Shown: piece by piece, positions 21,949-34,110 of the stretch
Position numbering within the stretch: the first letter of the stretch is position 1
How the letters are laid out: each line of letters starts with the position of its first letter
NCBI GenBank assembly: GCA_028274465.1
Contig: CM051458.1
Span: forward strand, 58,579,253 to 58,643,252
DNA from: Plantago ovata
Taxonomy: Eukaryota > Streptophyta > Magnoliopsida > Lamiales > Plantaginaceae
Direction: 5' to 3'
DNA length: 64,000 bases
Notes under the pieces: model-generated
Databases searched by the model: none
What the model was told of the DNA's origin: nothing
What the model saw: the letters and a program-made list of their open reading frames with translations, nothing else
Translations under genes and position numbers: made by a program

Positions 21949-23114
21949 TGTGTTTTGTTTTGTTTTCTCACGAGTTTGATTGAGTATTATAGGTAACTTA
22001 TACAAGCATTAGCTCTCACCTTGGATCCACTTTCGGCGTTCAGGACGAGCGACGACGTTCAGGTTTGGGGAGGAGGTTATCGCTGGTTATCTCTATACTT
22101 ATCTTGCTTATGAAAACCTCGTGAAATTTTGCATTTCACGTTTACTGCTTTCCTAGGATAGTTTTTGCATGTTTTATATGGAGTTTATTGCCGAATTTTT
22201 CCACCATAGTGTCGCTACACCTTATCACCCACAGACTTCGGGGCAAGTCGAAGTCAGCAACCGTCAAATCAAGAAGATCCTTGAGCGAGTAGTGAAGCCT
22301 AGTAGGAAGGATTGGGCAGGAAAATTGAATGATGCACTTTGGGCATACAGAACTAGCTACAAGACGGTGGTCGGGACCACTCCGTACAGACTTGTGTATG
22401 GGAAAGCATGTCATCTTCCCGTAGAACTAGAGCACAAGGCATATTGGGCCATTAAAGCACTCAACCTAGATATGGGGAAGGCTGGCGAGGAACGATTGTT
22501 GCAACTAGATGAGCTTGATGAATTACGACTAGGTGCTTATGAAAATGCCAATATTTACAAGGAACGTACTAAGAAGTATCATGATCGAGGTATAGTACGT
22601 AAGGAATTAATTCCTGGACAAAAAGCTTTGGTATTTAATTCTCGCCTTCGACTATTTCCTGGAAAGCTCCGTACTCGTTGGGATGGACCGTACGAAATTA
22701 TCGAAGTTGCTCCCCATGGAGCTGTTAAACTCTTCGACCCAAAGACAGACAATACCTTCAAGGTGAATGGCCAACGAGTGAAGCCGTACTTCGAGATATC
22801 TAGTGATCAAAGGGAGGTTGATCACCTTGAGCTTACACTTACCGCCTCCACTGAAGGTTAGTGTGTTTTGTTTTGTTTTCTCACGAGTTTGATTGAGTAT
22901 TATAGGTAACTTATACAAGCATTAGCTCTCACCTTGGATCCACTTTCGGCGTTCAGGACGAGCGACGACGTTCAGGTTTGGGGAGGAGGTTATCGCTGGT
23001 TATCTCTATACTTATCTTGCTTATGAAAAACTCGTGAAATTTTTGCATTTCACGTTTACTGCTTTCCTAGGATAGTTTTTGCATGTTTTATATGGAGTTT
23101 ATTGCCGAATTTTT
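21288..23114 (+). repeat. 913-bp tandem duplication in E3 (two units)
   Basis: Unit 1 21288-22200, unit 2 22201-23114. Each begins CCACCATAGTGTCGC in integrase and ends TTGCCGAATTTTT in the 3' non-coding region. I saw only a few base differences between units (near 22115 and 23030), so it is recent or an assembly artefact. Confidence 0.85.
22169..22861 (+). pseudogene. Duplicated integrase C-terminus
   Basis: A 230-codon frame that starts in non-coding sequence (about 10 unrelated codons) and then repeats the integrase C-terminal region from [11 protein letters not shown] to TASTEG. It is a by-product of the 913-bp duplication and lacks the catalytic Asp residues. Not a functional gene. Confidence 0.8.
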
Positions 23115-24355
23115 GAACTTTTTTATTGGGTAAATCAACTAACTATGTCATTAATCGTATGCTTCATCTCTATGAATTTGTTTGAGGTTTTTCTCGCTTG
23201 GCTTGTCACATTTATGTATTGCACTTAGTTGAGCTTGGTAGTCTCGACATCACTTAGTGGTGTTTTCTCTACTGCGGTTCACGAAGGCCTTTATAATAGG
23301 ATGATGCATGTTAGGGTCTTATGGTTGTTTTCCCGAGTAATTATGTACCTAAGAGGCAACAAGTCTTCACCATGCTTTGAGATTGCTAAATGCCTAGGAA
23401 GGAGGTAGTGTGAGGTTGTGTGATCCTTTGTTTATAACCTATTCTTCCGAATAGGTTTGGGGAGGGGGTTACACCATCGTTAGACTTGTTTCTGTTTTTC
23501 ATTTTCGTATCGTGAGTTTATTTTTCCTTTTCGTGAATTTTGTACTCCAACCTATTCTTTCGAATAGGTTTGGGGAAGTCGTGTGAGTCATTTTGCTTCT
23601 CTTTTTGTTATCCTACTGCTGGCTAGAAAAAAAAATCGAAAAAGAAAGAAAGAAAAATTCCAGAAAAAAGAGAAAAAGAAAAAAAGAATCTGAAAAAAAA
23701 AGAAAAAAGAAGACCCCAAAAAAGCAAAGAAGGGTCCAAAAAAGAAACCCAAATAGCAGTTTAGCAAAGTTTGAGTCTTTTCCATTTTTCGTAATCGTGT
23801 TGTAATTTTCTATTTTTATTTTTTATCTTTTTTGTCTTGAGCGTCATCTGTTCTAGACGCCCTCGTCCTGCCATTCAGGAAGTGGTGAATAGCTTAAGAC
23901 TTTACTTGAGAGATGAGTAGAATAGGGGAGTGTTATCTTTTATAGGGAACCCTCCTTCGTTTGATGAGAGCCAGTACTGGTTCGACCTCTTTTGAGGGAA
24001 AGTCTTAACATGGTGGAACAGCAGTAAGTCCTCAGTTTCATAGGCACGGGGCAACCATTCGTATCTTAGCATGCATCATTACGTCGTCACTGACTAGGTC
24101 CAGGTAGAGAATGTTATGAGAGACTATCTCGTCTTGACATAAGTGCTCATGTGGATGTGTATAAGTCAATCGAGGTATTCTTCAACCCATATTCATGCTT
24201 TGACTGATATGGTTTTTGTTCATATGTTATTTGATAGATTCAGTAGATTAGTTCATTTTATTTGGCATGAAACTCCATTTTGTGTCTTGCATGTTTTTTG
24301 TATTAGAGTCTAGCTTAGTTGCTTGAGGACAAGCAAAGGTTCGGTTTGGGGAGTT
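22862..24355 (+). other. E3 3' non-coding region
   Basis: Same order as in E6: GACGAGCGACGACGTTCAGG with GGTTTGGGGAGG, hairpins at 23446-23467 and 23549-23570, each followed by GGTTTGGGGA, a purine tract (about 23628-23755), and the polypurine tract before the LTR. Its first 250 bases belong to duplication unit 2. Confidence 0.8.
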
Positions 24356-25644
24356 TGATGAATGTGTATTTTACACTTTCATTCGAGTCTTTTTCACCTA
24401 TTTTAGCTATCCTCTATGAAAATTTAGCTATATTTTAGTACATTTTATTAGAATAGTGTCACGTTTCCCTTTAGATTTTATTTTACCGGTTTTGGTTGAA
24501 ATTCGGAGATTTCTGAGCAATTATATTGAAGTTGACAAGGAATTGGTGTTCCAGAAGCCTATTTGGAGTATCTGAAGGTTTCCGGATAGGATTTGGAGTC
24601 TAGGGGTCGAATCTGGAGGTTAGAAGGCCACTAGAAGTCAGAAACCGAGTCCGAAAAGGTGAAGAAATCCAAAACCGCGTCGAAAAACGCGGAATTCCGC
24701 GAAAAAGACGGGGGGCGAACCGCCCCAGCCTGCGACCCCCAGCCTGCGGCGAACCGCCCCAGAGTTAATTCGGGGCCTATATATAGTGCTCAGTTTTCTC
24801 TCCGAAAATCAAATATTCCAGACCTTCTCTCTCTCCTCTCTCTATAGTTTTAGGTAGGAACTTCCCGGGGCCTGTCCTGGGAGTTCTGTAGCTTAGGGGA
24901 TACTTTTTCATAGCAGTTTGGAGCTTGTAGGACGCCAAGCATCCGGAGACTGACAACCTTCGGTAACTTTGTATCTTACAGTTTTATTCTACTTATTTTA
25001 TATTCTTTCAACATGTTTTCTTCTATGATTTCTGTTGATTGCATGCCTATTATGAGTAGCTAAACTTATCGTTGGTGGTAGTATGTTAATTCTTAGCGAG
25101 GGAAGATAATCATGCTAATGGCTATATCGCGCATTATACTCCGTGCCATTGCTTTATTTCGTTGATCAGTTGTAACCAAAATTCTCGTATGTTGTATTGA
25201 TTATTATGCACAATTGGACACTAGTCGACCATCAGACCAATTATCTTCGTAGTGTTGAATAATTACGGAACACATTAGGACAATCGTGATTGACTAGTCA
25301 GACCAAATTATCTTCGTAGTGCTTAATGCTTGCAACAGGACACTAGATTGATTCAAAGATCTCTATGCAAGACCGAGGAATTTATGCATGATTATCGACC
25401 CAGTATGTTAAGAAGGACCATACTATCACCAATCTCCATTATCTGCTAGAAAATCCCCTATTGCTATCTGTTTGCTGTTTTTATATTCTAAATTAGATTT
25501 GATAAAGCTAGTTATAGTCCTGAGAGAACGACACTCGAGTCATTCTACTACTACACTACGGTTTTCGTTGTAGTTGTGGATTGCCTTTGGCTAAATAACA
25601 AATTTATTTGACTGAACCGGGACTTGACAAACTCGCGTTCATCA
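24356..25644 (+). mobile_element. E3 3' LTR
   Basis: 1289 bp, TGATGAATGTG to CGCGTTCATCA. The GGTTTGGGGAGTT tract precedes it. TATA box CCTATATATAGTGC at about 24777-24788 with GC palindromes at 24707-24762. Right flank AGGAG is the candidate target duplication; the 5' LTR is not in the assembled sequence. Confidence 0.85.
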
Positions 25645-25940
25645 AGGAGTTGGTCATATCCGGTCTATTAGTGGAACTACCACCACCACCACGAGCTCCG
25701 ATGATCACCAATAAGGGCCCTCGAGCAATCTCAGTGCCTTACATCTAGCGTACTCAGCCGACCGAGGCCAAACCACGCGGTAACGTCTAGTATCACATCT
25801 TATTTCCTCATTTTCTTATTGCTAGGGACTAGCTTTAAATTCATGAGGGGGGATGGGATTTAAGTGAACTAGTGTTGTTAGTTTGGAGCTTGGCATTGAT
25901 AGGATGAGTACAGTACCTTGCATGATTATCCGTTTGCATT
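25645..25940. other. Unassigned sequence between E3 LTR and E4
   Basis: About 300 bp with no recognised domain or ORF. It contains a short ACC trinucleotide run (25679-25690). It may be E4 internal DNA into which E3 inserted, but I have no homologue in the window to prove it. Confidence 0.4.
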
Positions 25941-27364
25941 TGCATTTGCACGTTTACCGCTTTCTTAGTATTTAGTTGCATACACTACATTCATCCTAGG
26001 ATAGTCTTGCATGTTTTATGTGGAGTTTATTGCGAATTTTTTGAACTTTTTTATTGGGTAGATTAACTAATTATGACATTAATCATATGCTTCATCTCTA
26101 TGAATTTGTTTGAGGTTTTTCTCGCTTGGCTTGTCACATTTATGTATTGCACTTAGTTAAGATTGGTAGTCTCGACATCACTTAGTGGTGTTTTCTCTAC
26201 TGCGGTTCACGAAGGCCTTTATAATAGGATGATGCATGTTAAGGTCTTATGGTTGTTTTCCCGAGTAATTATGTACCTAAGAGGCAACAAGTCTTCACCT
26301 TACTTTGAGATTGCTAAATGCCTAGGAAGGAGGTAGTGTGAGATTGTGTGATCCTTTGTTTGCAACCTATTCTTTCGAATAGGTTTGGGGAGGGGGTTAC
26401 GCTTTCATTAGACTTGTTTTTCAATTTTGTGTTGTGAGTTTATTTTTCTTTTTCGTAAATTTTGTACTCCAACCTATTCTTTCGAATAGGTTTGGGGAGG
26501 GGGTTACGCTTTCATTAGACTTGTTTTTCAATTTTGTGTTGTGAGTTTATTTTTCTTTTTCGTAAATTTTGTACTCCAACCTATTCTTTCGAATAGGTTT
26601 GGGGAGGTCATTTGTGTGTCATTGTTTCTTTTTCGTTGTGCTACTGCTGGCTAAAAAAAAACCCAAAAAAAAGAAGAAAAAGAAAAATTCCAGAAAAAAA
26701 AACTGGAAAAGAAAAAAAAGAAAAGACCCCAAAAAAGCAAGGAAGGGTCCAAAAAAAGAGCCAAAAAGCAGTTTAGCAAAGTGTTGTCTCATTTTTCAAT
26801 TTTTGTAATGTTCGTAATCATGTTGTAATTTTCTGTCTTTTGTTTGTTTGAGTGTCATCTGTTCTAGACCACCCTCGTCCTGCCATTCAGGAAGTGGTGA
26901 ATAGCTTAAGGCTTTGCTTAAGAAATGGGTAGAATAGGGGAGTGTTATCTTTTTAGGGAACCCTCCTTCGTTTGTGGAGAGCTAGTATTGGTTCGACCTC
27001 TTTGAGAAAAAGTCTTAACTTGGTGAACAGCAGTAAGTCCTCAGTTTCATAGGCACGGGACAACCATTCGTATTTTAACATGTTTCATTACGTCGTCACT
27101 GACTAGGTCCAGGTAGAGAATGTTACGAGAGACTATCTTGTTTGACATAAGTGCTTATGTGAATGTGTATGAGTCAATCGAGGCATTCTTCAACCAATAT
27201 CCATGTTATGATTTGTATGGTTTGTGCTCATATGTTTTTTGATAGATTCAATAGATTAGTTCATTTGATTTGGCATGAGACTCCATTTTTTGTGTTGCAC
27301 TATTTTTTGCATTAGAGTCTAGCTTAGTTGCTTCACAACAAGCAAAGGTTCGGTTTGGGGAGTT
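25941..27364 (+). other. E4 3' non-coding region (Athila-like)
   Basis: Homologous to the E1 counterpart, sharing the extra block with TAGTTGCATACACTACATTC that E5 and E6 lack. It has three hairpins (26364-26385, 26471-26492, 26578-26599) instead of two, because a 107-bp unit is duplicated, then a purine tract (about 26652-26770) and the GGTTTGGGGAGTT tract. Confidence 0.8.
26364..26577 (+). repeat. 107-bp exact tandem duplication in E4
   Basis: Units 26364-26470 and 26471-26577 read the same by eye. Each starts with a hairpin (stem AACCTATTC/GAATAGGTT) and GGTTTGGGGAGGGGG. Confidence 0.85.
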
Positions 27365-27773
27365 TGATGAACGTGTATTTTACACTTTCATTCGAGTGCT
27401 TTTTCACCAATTTAGCTATCCTCTATGTTAATTTAGCTATATTATAGTGCATTTTATTAGAATAGTGTCACGTTTCCCTTTAGTTTGCATTTTACAGGTT
27501 TTGGGTGAAAAACGTGGTTTTCCGGGCAATTATATTGAAGAGAACGAAGAATTGGTGTTCTGGAGACATTTTTGGAGTATCTAGAAGATTTCGGATAGGA
27601 TTTGAAGTCTAGGGGTCGAGTCTGAAGGCTAAAAGGTCACTAGAAGGCAAAAACCGAGTCCGAAAAGGGAAAGAAATCCAAAAACGCGTCGAAAACACAT
27701 ATATTGCCGACTGACACTCCCGGGCGATTCGCTCGGATGTGGGGCGATTCTCCCCACACGTTCCGAACCCTAT
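27365..27773 (+). mobile_element. E4 3' LTR, left part (split by C2)
   Basis: Starts TGATGAACGTGTATTTTACAC after the polypurine tract and runs to the GC module area (27719-27760). Its last five bases, CCTAT, are the target duplication of C2. The LTR resumes at 46838. Confidence 0.85.
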
Positions 27774-29603
27774 TGTAAGAAAATACGATCAGAGTTACCC
27801 CTAGGGTACGCAGCGGAATTTCAAAATTTTTCTTAACATACAGGTTAATTGATTATGTATATGCCGTATATATTTAAACACGTCAATTAGAAGACTAACC
27901 TTACTTCCAAAGCAGCTTCCAAGTCTTCGTAATAATCCGTTTTGTCTTCTCCTTCGTCGAAGTCGAAGATATCTGCAATACTTTGATTATCTGCAAGACA
28001 ATAAAAGTTAGTTTCCAGCTCCTAGAACCTCAACCTTGGTATCCACGGATGAACAGCCTTTCGGAAGGAATGCTAGGATATTCTTTGTGTGACCAAGAAG
28101 ATGGGGCGGCGGTTTTCCTCCGGCGAGGGGTGGCGCGCGCGTGGCTATGTGGAGGTAGGGGAGAGCTTTTTGTTTCCTCTAAGAAAGGTAGAATAATTCT
28201 CTGAGAATTTCATACTGAAAAACCTCTCTAATGACTTACTTATATAGTAGTCAATAGAAGCCTAAAGCATAAGCAATTAGACTTCGTAAAGGAATAAAAA
28301 TCTAATTCTTATCAAACCAATTTCATGTCTAGATTCATTCCCAATCAAATTAAAACTCAATCAGGAAAATCTAACTTGTCCCTTAGACTTCTAATAGAGG
28401 AAGGAGTCGAACTCCTTCCCCTACTCCATGTCGCGCGCCTAAGGGTGATAGGTGGGTCCCGATTTTGGGACCCACTTATAGTTCTAAGGCAATTCAAACT
28501 CCAAGTAGATTTTGCCCATGTGCATATGTTAATTCTAAATTAACATATCCTTTCAAATCAAACCTCTATTATATTTCTAAAATATAATCTTTAATTGTAT
28601 TTACATAAATACAATTAATTAGCAATTCAATTAATAATTCCAAATCATTAATTGAGCCACTAAATATTATAATTAATTCCAAATTAATTATAATCCATCA
28701 ATCACAATTAATTCCAAATTAATTGCGATTCCATCTTCAAGGATATTCGGATAAGCTGAATCACCACATAGTGTGACCCATAGGGCCTCATTGTATTAAG
28801 CAAGTCCTAAACTAGGCAAAATGGAATTCCTAGACGGTTCCATTTGCAATATTAATACATGAGGACGTTTGAGAGGTTTCTCAAAGCAAACCCTTTCGTT
28901 GCGAAGTCTGTTGCGCTCAACGCGGCGATGGTAACGTCCCTTCATCTGACTGACTCGAATGCATCTAGGATCGATGAAATGTCTATCCCAATAATACATC
29001 CACGGGCGTCTTCAGTGAGTTGCATGGTGAATCCAATATCTATTATGACCATCATAATAATATTGATACGCTGGCCAGCGGTTTTACCAATCACAACTAT
29101 GAACGACTATGAGCAGTGCTCTCATGTGCTACACATGAGAGATGAATCCTTCACAGAATCACTTATCATCCCCATTTGTATGTAGCCATAATACTGGATC
29201 GTGTCTTAGTTCAACTGCTTATTCAGAGCTGACATCGACGGGTCCACCAAGGATATGGGGCAACAAATGTGATGATAAAGTCCTGTTAGTCCAAAGGACG
29301 ACTGGCATCACTTCGACAACTTACCGGTTCCCATAGACACTTCGGTGTAGAGTATCCATCGATGGGAGTGTCCGGTGGGTACTTCCATTGTTCGGTAATC
29401 GCCCATCGAACAACTATGCGCAGTTATGGGAACGTTTCTTGATTGTCCAACAATCCGTTCCGTGGCCGTGGGATCGTCTCACACTTGCTCCAACAAGTAT
29501 AACCTCCACGCATACTAGTCTCAGCTGGTTCATTCAGACCCCTACATCCGAGATGAACCTCGACTAGGGAGAGTTTGGGATAGATGATAACTCACATAGC
29601 TCC
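27774..29603 (-). mobile_element. C2 3' LTR, left part
   Basis: Nearly the same sequence as 44757-46605. The complement of a TATA box (CTTATATAG) is at 28239-28247. The part around 28550-28740 is rich in AATTAATT palindromes. Ends with GCTCC (29599-29603), the E5 target duplication. Small frames in it have no recognisable product. Confidence 0.85.
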
Positions 29604-30890
29604 TGATGGACGCGCGGATGTCGTGCTCCGAGCAAATCAAATATATTTGTTATTTTAGCCAAACGCAATCCACAACTACAACGAAAACCGTAGTGTAGCA
29701 GTAGAATGACTCGAGTGTCGTTCTCTCAAGACTATAACTAGCTTTATCTATTTAACTAGAGAATATAAAAACAGCAAACGTAAAAGCAAAGGTTTTTCTG
29801 ACAGATAATGGAGATTGGTGATAGTAAGATCCTTCAAAGCATAACGGGTCAATAATCATGCGTAAATTCCTCGGTCCTGCATGAAGATCTTTGATCAATC
29901 TAGTGTCATGTTGCAATTATTAAGCACTACGAAGATAATGATACTGACAAGTCAATCTCTATTGTCCTATTGTGTTCCGTAATTATTCAACACTACGAAG
30001 ATAGATGCACATAGGTCGGCAAGGGTCCAATTGTGCATAATAATTAATACAACATACGAGAATTTAGGCTGAGCCTGATCAACGAAATAAAGCAATAACA
30101 CGGAGTATAATGCGCGATATAGCCATTAGCATGATTATCTTTCATTTGCTAAGAATTCACATACTACCACCAACGATAAGTTTAGCTACTCATAATAGGC
30201 ATGCAATCAACAGAAATCATAGTAGAAAACATGTTGAAAGATATAAAAATAAGTAGAATAAACTGTAAGATACAATGTTACCGAAGGTTGTCAATCTTCG
30301 AAGAATTGCGATCCTACAAGCTCCAATCTGCTATGAAAAAGTGTCTCCTAAGCTACGAACCCCCAGAATAGGCTCTGGGAGGTTCCTACCTAAAACTACA
30401 GAGAAAGGTGAGAGAATAGGTCTGGAAAAGTATGAATTTCGGAGAAAAACTGAGCAACTATATATAGGCTACGAAATAGTGTGGGGCGATTCGCCCCACA
30501 CACCGGGCGGTTCGCCCGGTGTGGGGCGAGTCGCCCCACGTCCCGGGCGGTTTGCCCGGGAGAAAATCTCGCGGAATTCCGCATTTTCGACGCGTTTTTA
30601 GATTTCTTCCCCTTTTCGGACTCGGTTTCTGTCTTCTAGTGGCCTTCTAACCTCCATATTCGACCCCTAGACTCCAAATCCTATCCGGAAACCTTCAGAT
30701 ACTCCAAATAGGCTTCTGGAACACCAATTCCTTGTCAACTTCAATATAATTGCCCAGAAATCCTCGATTTTCAACCAAAACCTTTAAAATAAAATCTAAA
30801 GGGAAACGTGACACTATTCTAATAAAATGCACTAAAATATAGCTAAATTATCATAGAGGATAGCTAAAATAGGTGAAAACACATTCATCA
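29604..30890 (-). mobile_element. E5 3' LTR
   Basis: 1287 bp, TGATGGACGC to ACATTCATCA on the + strand. TATA complement CTATATATAGG at 30459-30469, with four GC palindrome modules at 30481-30560. Confidence 0.9.
30481..30560 (-). repeat. E5 3' LTR palindromic GC modules
   Basis: GTGGGGCGATTCGCCCCAC, then CCGGGCGGTTCGCCCGG, then the first type, then CCCGGGCGGTTTGCCCGGG: four inverted repeats of 17-19 bp with alternating stem sequence. Confidence 0.8.
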
Positions 30891-32394
30891 AACTCCCCAA
30901 ACCGAACCTTTGCTTGTCCTCAAGCAACTAAGCTAGACTCTAATGCAAAAAACAATGCAAGACACAAAATGGAGTCTCATCTCAAATTAAATGAACTAAT
31001 CTACTGAATATATCAAAAAACATATGAATAAACACCATATAAATCAAAGCATGAATATAGGTTGAAGAATACCTCGATTGACTTATACACATCCACATAA
31101 GCACTTATGTCAAGACAAGATAGTCTCTCGTAACATTCTCTACCTGGACCTAGTCAGTGACGACGTAATGAAGCATGCTAAGATACGAATGGCTGTCCCG
31201 TGCCTATGAAACTGAGGACTTACTGCTGTTCCACCATGTTAAGACTTTTCCTCAAAGAGGTCGAACCAGTACTGGCTCTCATCAAACGAAGGAGGGTTCC
31301 CTATAAAAGTTAACACTCCCCTATTCTACCCATCTCTCAAGTAAAGTCTTAAGCTATTCACCACTTCCTGAATGGCAGGACGAGGGTGGTCTAGAACAGA
31401 TGACACTCAAGACAAAAAAGATAAAAAATAGAAAATTACAACACGATTACGAACATTACAAGAATTGGAAATGAGACACAACACTTTGCTAAACTGCTAT
31501 TTGGCTTTCTTTTTTGGACCCTTCTTTGCTTTTTTGGGGTCTTTTCTTTTTTTTTTTTCCTTTTTTTTCTTTCCATATTGTTTTCTTTTTTCTGGAATTT
31601 TTCTTTTTTTTTTTTTCGATTTTTTCTTAGCCAGCAGTAGCATAACAAAAAGAGAGAAAATGACTCACACGACTTCCCCAAACCTATTCGTAAGAATAGG
31701 TTGGAGTACAAAATTTACGGAAAAGGAAAAACAAACTGCACGTTACGGAAATGAAAAACGAAAACAAGTCTAATGATGGTGTAACCCCCTCCCCAAACCT
31801 ATTCGGAAGAATAGGTTATAAACAAAGGATCACACAACCTCACACTACCTCCTTCCTAGGCATTTAGCAATCTCAAAGCATGGTGAAGACTTGTTGCCTC
31901 TTAAGTACATAATTACTCGGGAAAACAACCATAAGATCCTAGCATGCATCATCCTATTATAAAGGCCTTCGTGAACCGCATTAGAGAAAACACCACTAAG
32001 TGATGTTTAGACTACCAAGCTTAACTAAGTGCAATACATAAATGTGACAAGCCAAGCGAGAAAAACCTCAAACAAATTCATAGAGATGAAGCATACGATT
32101 AATGGCATAGTCAGTTGATCTACCCAATAAAAAAGTTCAAAAACAATTCGGCAATAAACTCCATATAAAACATGCAAGACTATCCTAGGAAAGCAGTAAA
32201 CGTGCAAATGCAAAAAATTTCACGAGTTATTATAAGCAAGATAAGTATAGAGATAACAAACGATAACCTCCTCCCCAAACCTGAACGTCGTCGCTCGTCC
32301 CGAACGTCAAAATTGGATCCAAGGTGAGAGCTAATGCTTGTATAAGTGACCTATAATACTTAATCAAACTCGTGAGAAAACAAAACAAAACACA
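30891..32394 (-). other. E5 3' non-coding region
   Basis: Polypurine tract complement at the LTR edge, purine tract (about 31494-31635), hairpins at 31681-31702 and 31796-31817, and the GACGAGCGACGACGTTCAGG block at about 32280-32300. No env-like gene, unlike classical Athila. Confidence 0.8.
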
Positions 32395-34101
32395 CTAACC
32401 TTCAGTGGAGGTGGTAAGGGTAAGCTCAAGGTGGTCAACCTCCCTTTGATCACTAGATATCTCGAAGTACGGCTTCACTCGCTGGCCATTTACCTTGAAG
32501 GTATTGCCCGTTTTTGGATCAAAGAGTTTTACAGCTCCATGGGGAGCAACTTCGATAATTTCGTACGGTCCATCCCAACGAGTACGGAGCTTTCCAGGAA
32601 ATAGTCGAAGGCGAGAATTAAATACCAAAGCTTTTTGTCCAGGAATTAATTCCTTACGCACTATACCACGATCATGATACTTCTTAGTACGTTCCTTGTA
32701 GATCTTGGCATTTTCATAAGCACCTAGTCGTAATTCATCAAGCTCATCTAGTTGCAACAATCGTTCCTCGCCAGCTTTTCCTATATCAAGATTGAGTGCT
32801 TTTATGGCCCAATATGCCTTGTGTTCCAGCTCTACGGGAAGATGACATGCTTTTCCATACACAAGTCTGTACGGAGTGGTCCCGATCACCGTCTTGTAGC
32901 TAGTCCTGTATGCCCAAAGTGCATCATTCAATTTTCCTGCCCAATCCTTCCTACTAGGCTTCACTACTCTCTCCAGGATCTTCTTGATTTGACGGTTGCT
33001 GACTTCGACTTGTCCCGACGTCTGTGGGTGACAAGGTGTAGCGATACTATGGTGGACAATGTATCTCTTAAGAAGGGAGGCAAACGTCCTATTGACGAAG
33101 TGTGACCCTCCATCACTGATGATTGTCCTAGGGCACCCAAATCTCGAGAATATTACTTCCTTCATGAACTTCATAACCACTGCGCCGTCATTTGTTTTTG
33201 TAGGTATTGCCTCCACCCATTTAGTCACATAGTCCACTGCAACAAGAATGTATTCATAGCCTCCACTGGATGGAAATAGTCCCATAAAATCAATGCCCCA
33301 TACATCGAAAGTTTCTACCACGAGATTCCCTTGAAGGGGCATTTCATCTTTCTTGCTGATACCACCACCTCGTTGACACGGGTCACAATTCTTCACAAAA
33401 CTTCGAGCATCTTTGTATATTGTTGGCCAGAAAAATCCTCCTTGTAGTACCTTGCGTGCTGTTTTTAATCCACTGTAGTGCCCCCCACAATTAAGCTCAT
33501 GGCAATGGCTCAGTACACTTTGTTGCTCTTCTTGTGGCACGCATCTTCTTAGAATCCCATCAGCTCCTTCCTTGAATAGATGTGGATCATCCCATATGTA
33601 AGTCCTGCATTGCTTGGCAAGGGCTCTCTTGTCCGAGGCTGAAAAGTTAGTGGGGTAAATATTCATAGCCAAATAGTTTACAATATCTGCATACCATGGC
33701 TCTTCATTAGCCTTCATTAAGTGCTCATCGGGGAGGTCTTCATTGATAGGTATCGGATCAACAGGGATATTAGGTATTCTAGATAAATGATCTGCTACTA
33801 AATTCTGCCTACCAGCTCTATCCACTATGGTCAAATCAAAGTCTTGCAGCAAAAGGACCCAACGGATTAATCTAGGCTTAGAATCTTGCTTAGCTATCAA
33901 ATGTCTCAAGGCAGCATGATCAGTATGGACATTCACAGGATGGCCAATTAAATAAGACCTAAACTTTTGTAAAGCAAAGACAACAGCTAAAAATTCCTTT
34001 TCAGTAGTTGTATAATTAACCTGCGCAGAGTCTAGGGTCTTACTAACATAATAAATCACACGATACTTCTTGTCAACTTTTTGGCATAAAACAGCACCCA
34101 T
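32395..34101 (-). CDS. E5 RNase H-integrase part of pol
   Basis: 568 codons open. Begins within RNase H ([43 protein letters not shown]), followed by integrase: zinc finger with H-H-C-C ([12 protein letters not shown] to CDPCQRGG), core Asp in WGIDFMG, second Asp in IISDGGSHF, Glu in [12 protein letters not shown], and the C-terminal domain ending TTSTEG. The listed start is internal; a TAG near 34110 separates it from the rest of pol. The integrase is complete and keeps its DDE residues. Confidence 0.9.
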   Translation of the reverse strand: MGAVLCQKVDKKYRVIYYVSKTLDSAQVNYTTTEKEFLAVVFALQKFRSYLIGHPVNVHTDHAALRHLIAKQDSKPRLIRWVLLLQDFDLTIVDRAGRQNLVADHLSRIPNIPVDPIPINEDLPDEHLMKANEEPWYADIVNYLAMNIYPTNFSASDKRALAKQCRTYIWDDPHLFKEGADGILRRCVPQEEQQSVLSHCHELNCGGHYSGLKTARKVLQGGFFWPTIYKDARSFVKNCDPCQRGGGISKKDEMPLQGNLVVETFDVWGIDFMGLFPSSGGYEYILVAVDYVTKWVEAIPTKTNDGAVVMKFMKEVIFSRFGCPRTIISDGGSHFVNRTFASLLKRYIVHHSIATPCHPQTSGQVEVSNRQIKKILERVVKPSRKDWAGKLNDALWAYRTSYKTVIGTTPYRLVYGKACHLPVELEHKAYWAIKALNLDIGKAGEERLLQLDELDELRLGAYENAKIYKERTKKYHDRGIVRKELIPGQKALVFNSRLRLFPGKLRTRWDGPYEIIEVAPHGAVKLFDPKTGNTFKVNGQRVKPYFEISSDQREVDHLELTLTTSTEG

Positions 34102-34110
34102 AGCAAAATT

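Noticed and set aside
12882..25644. E2 and E3 as the two ends of one inverted element
   Set aside because: Flanking pentamers differ (GGACA and AGGAG) and the gap prevents any proof.
27983..28543. Small frames in the C2 LTR
   Set aside because: Not kept in the paired LTR at 44757-46832 and without recognisable domains.
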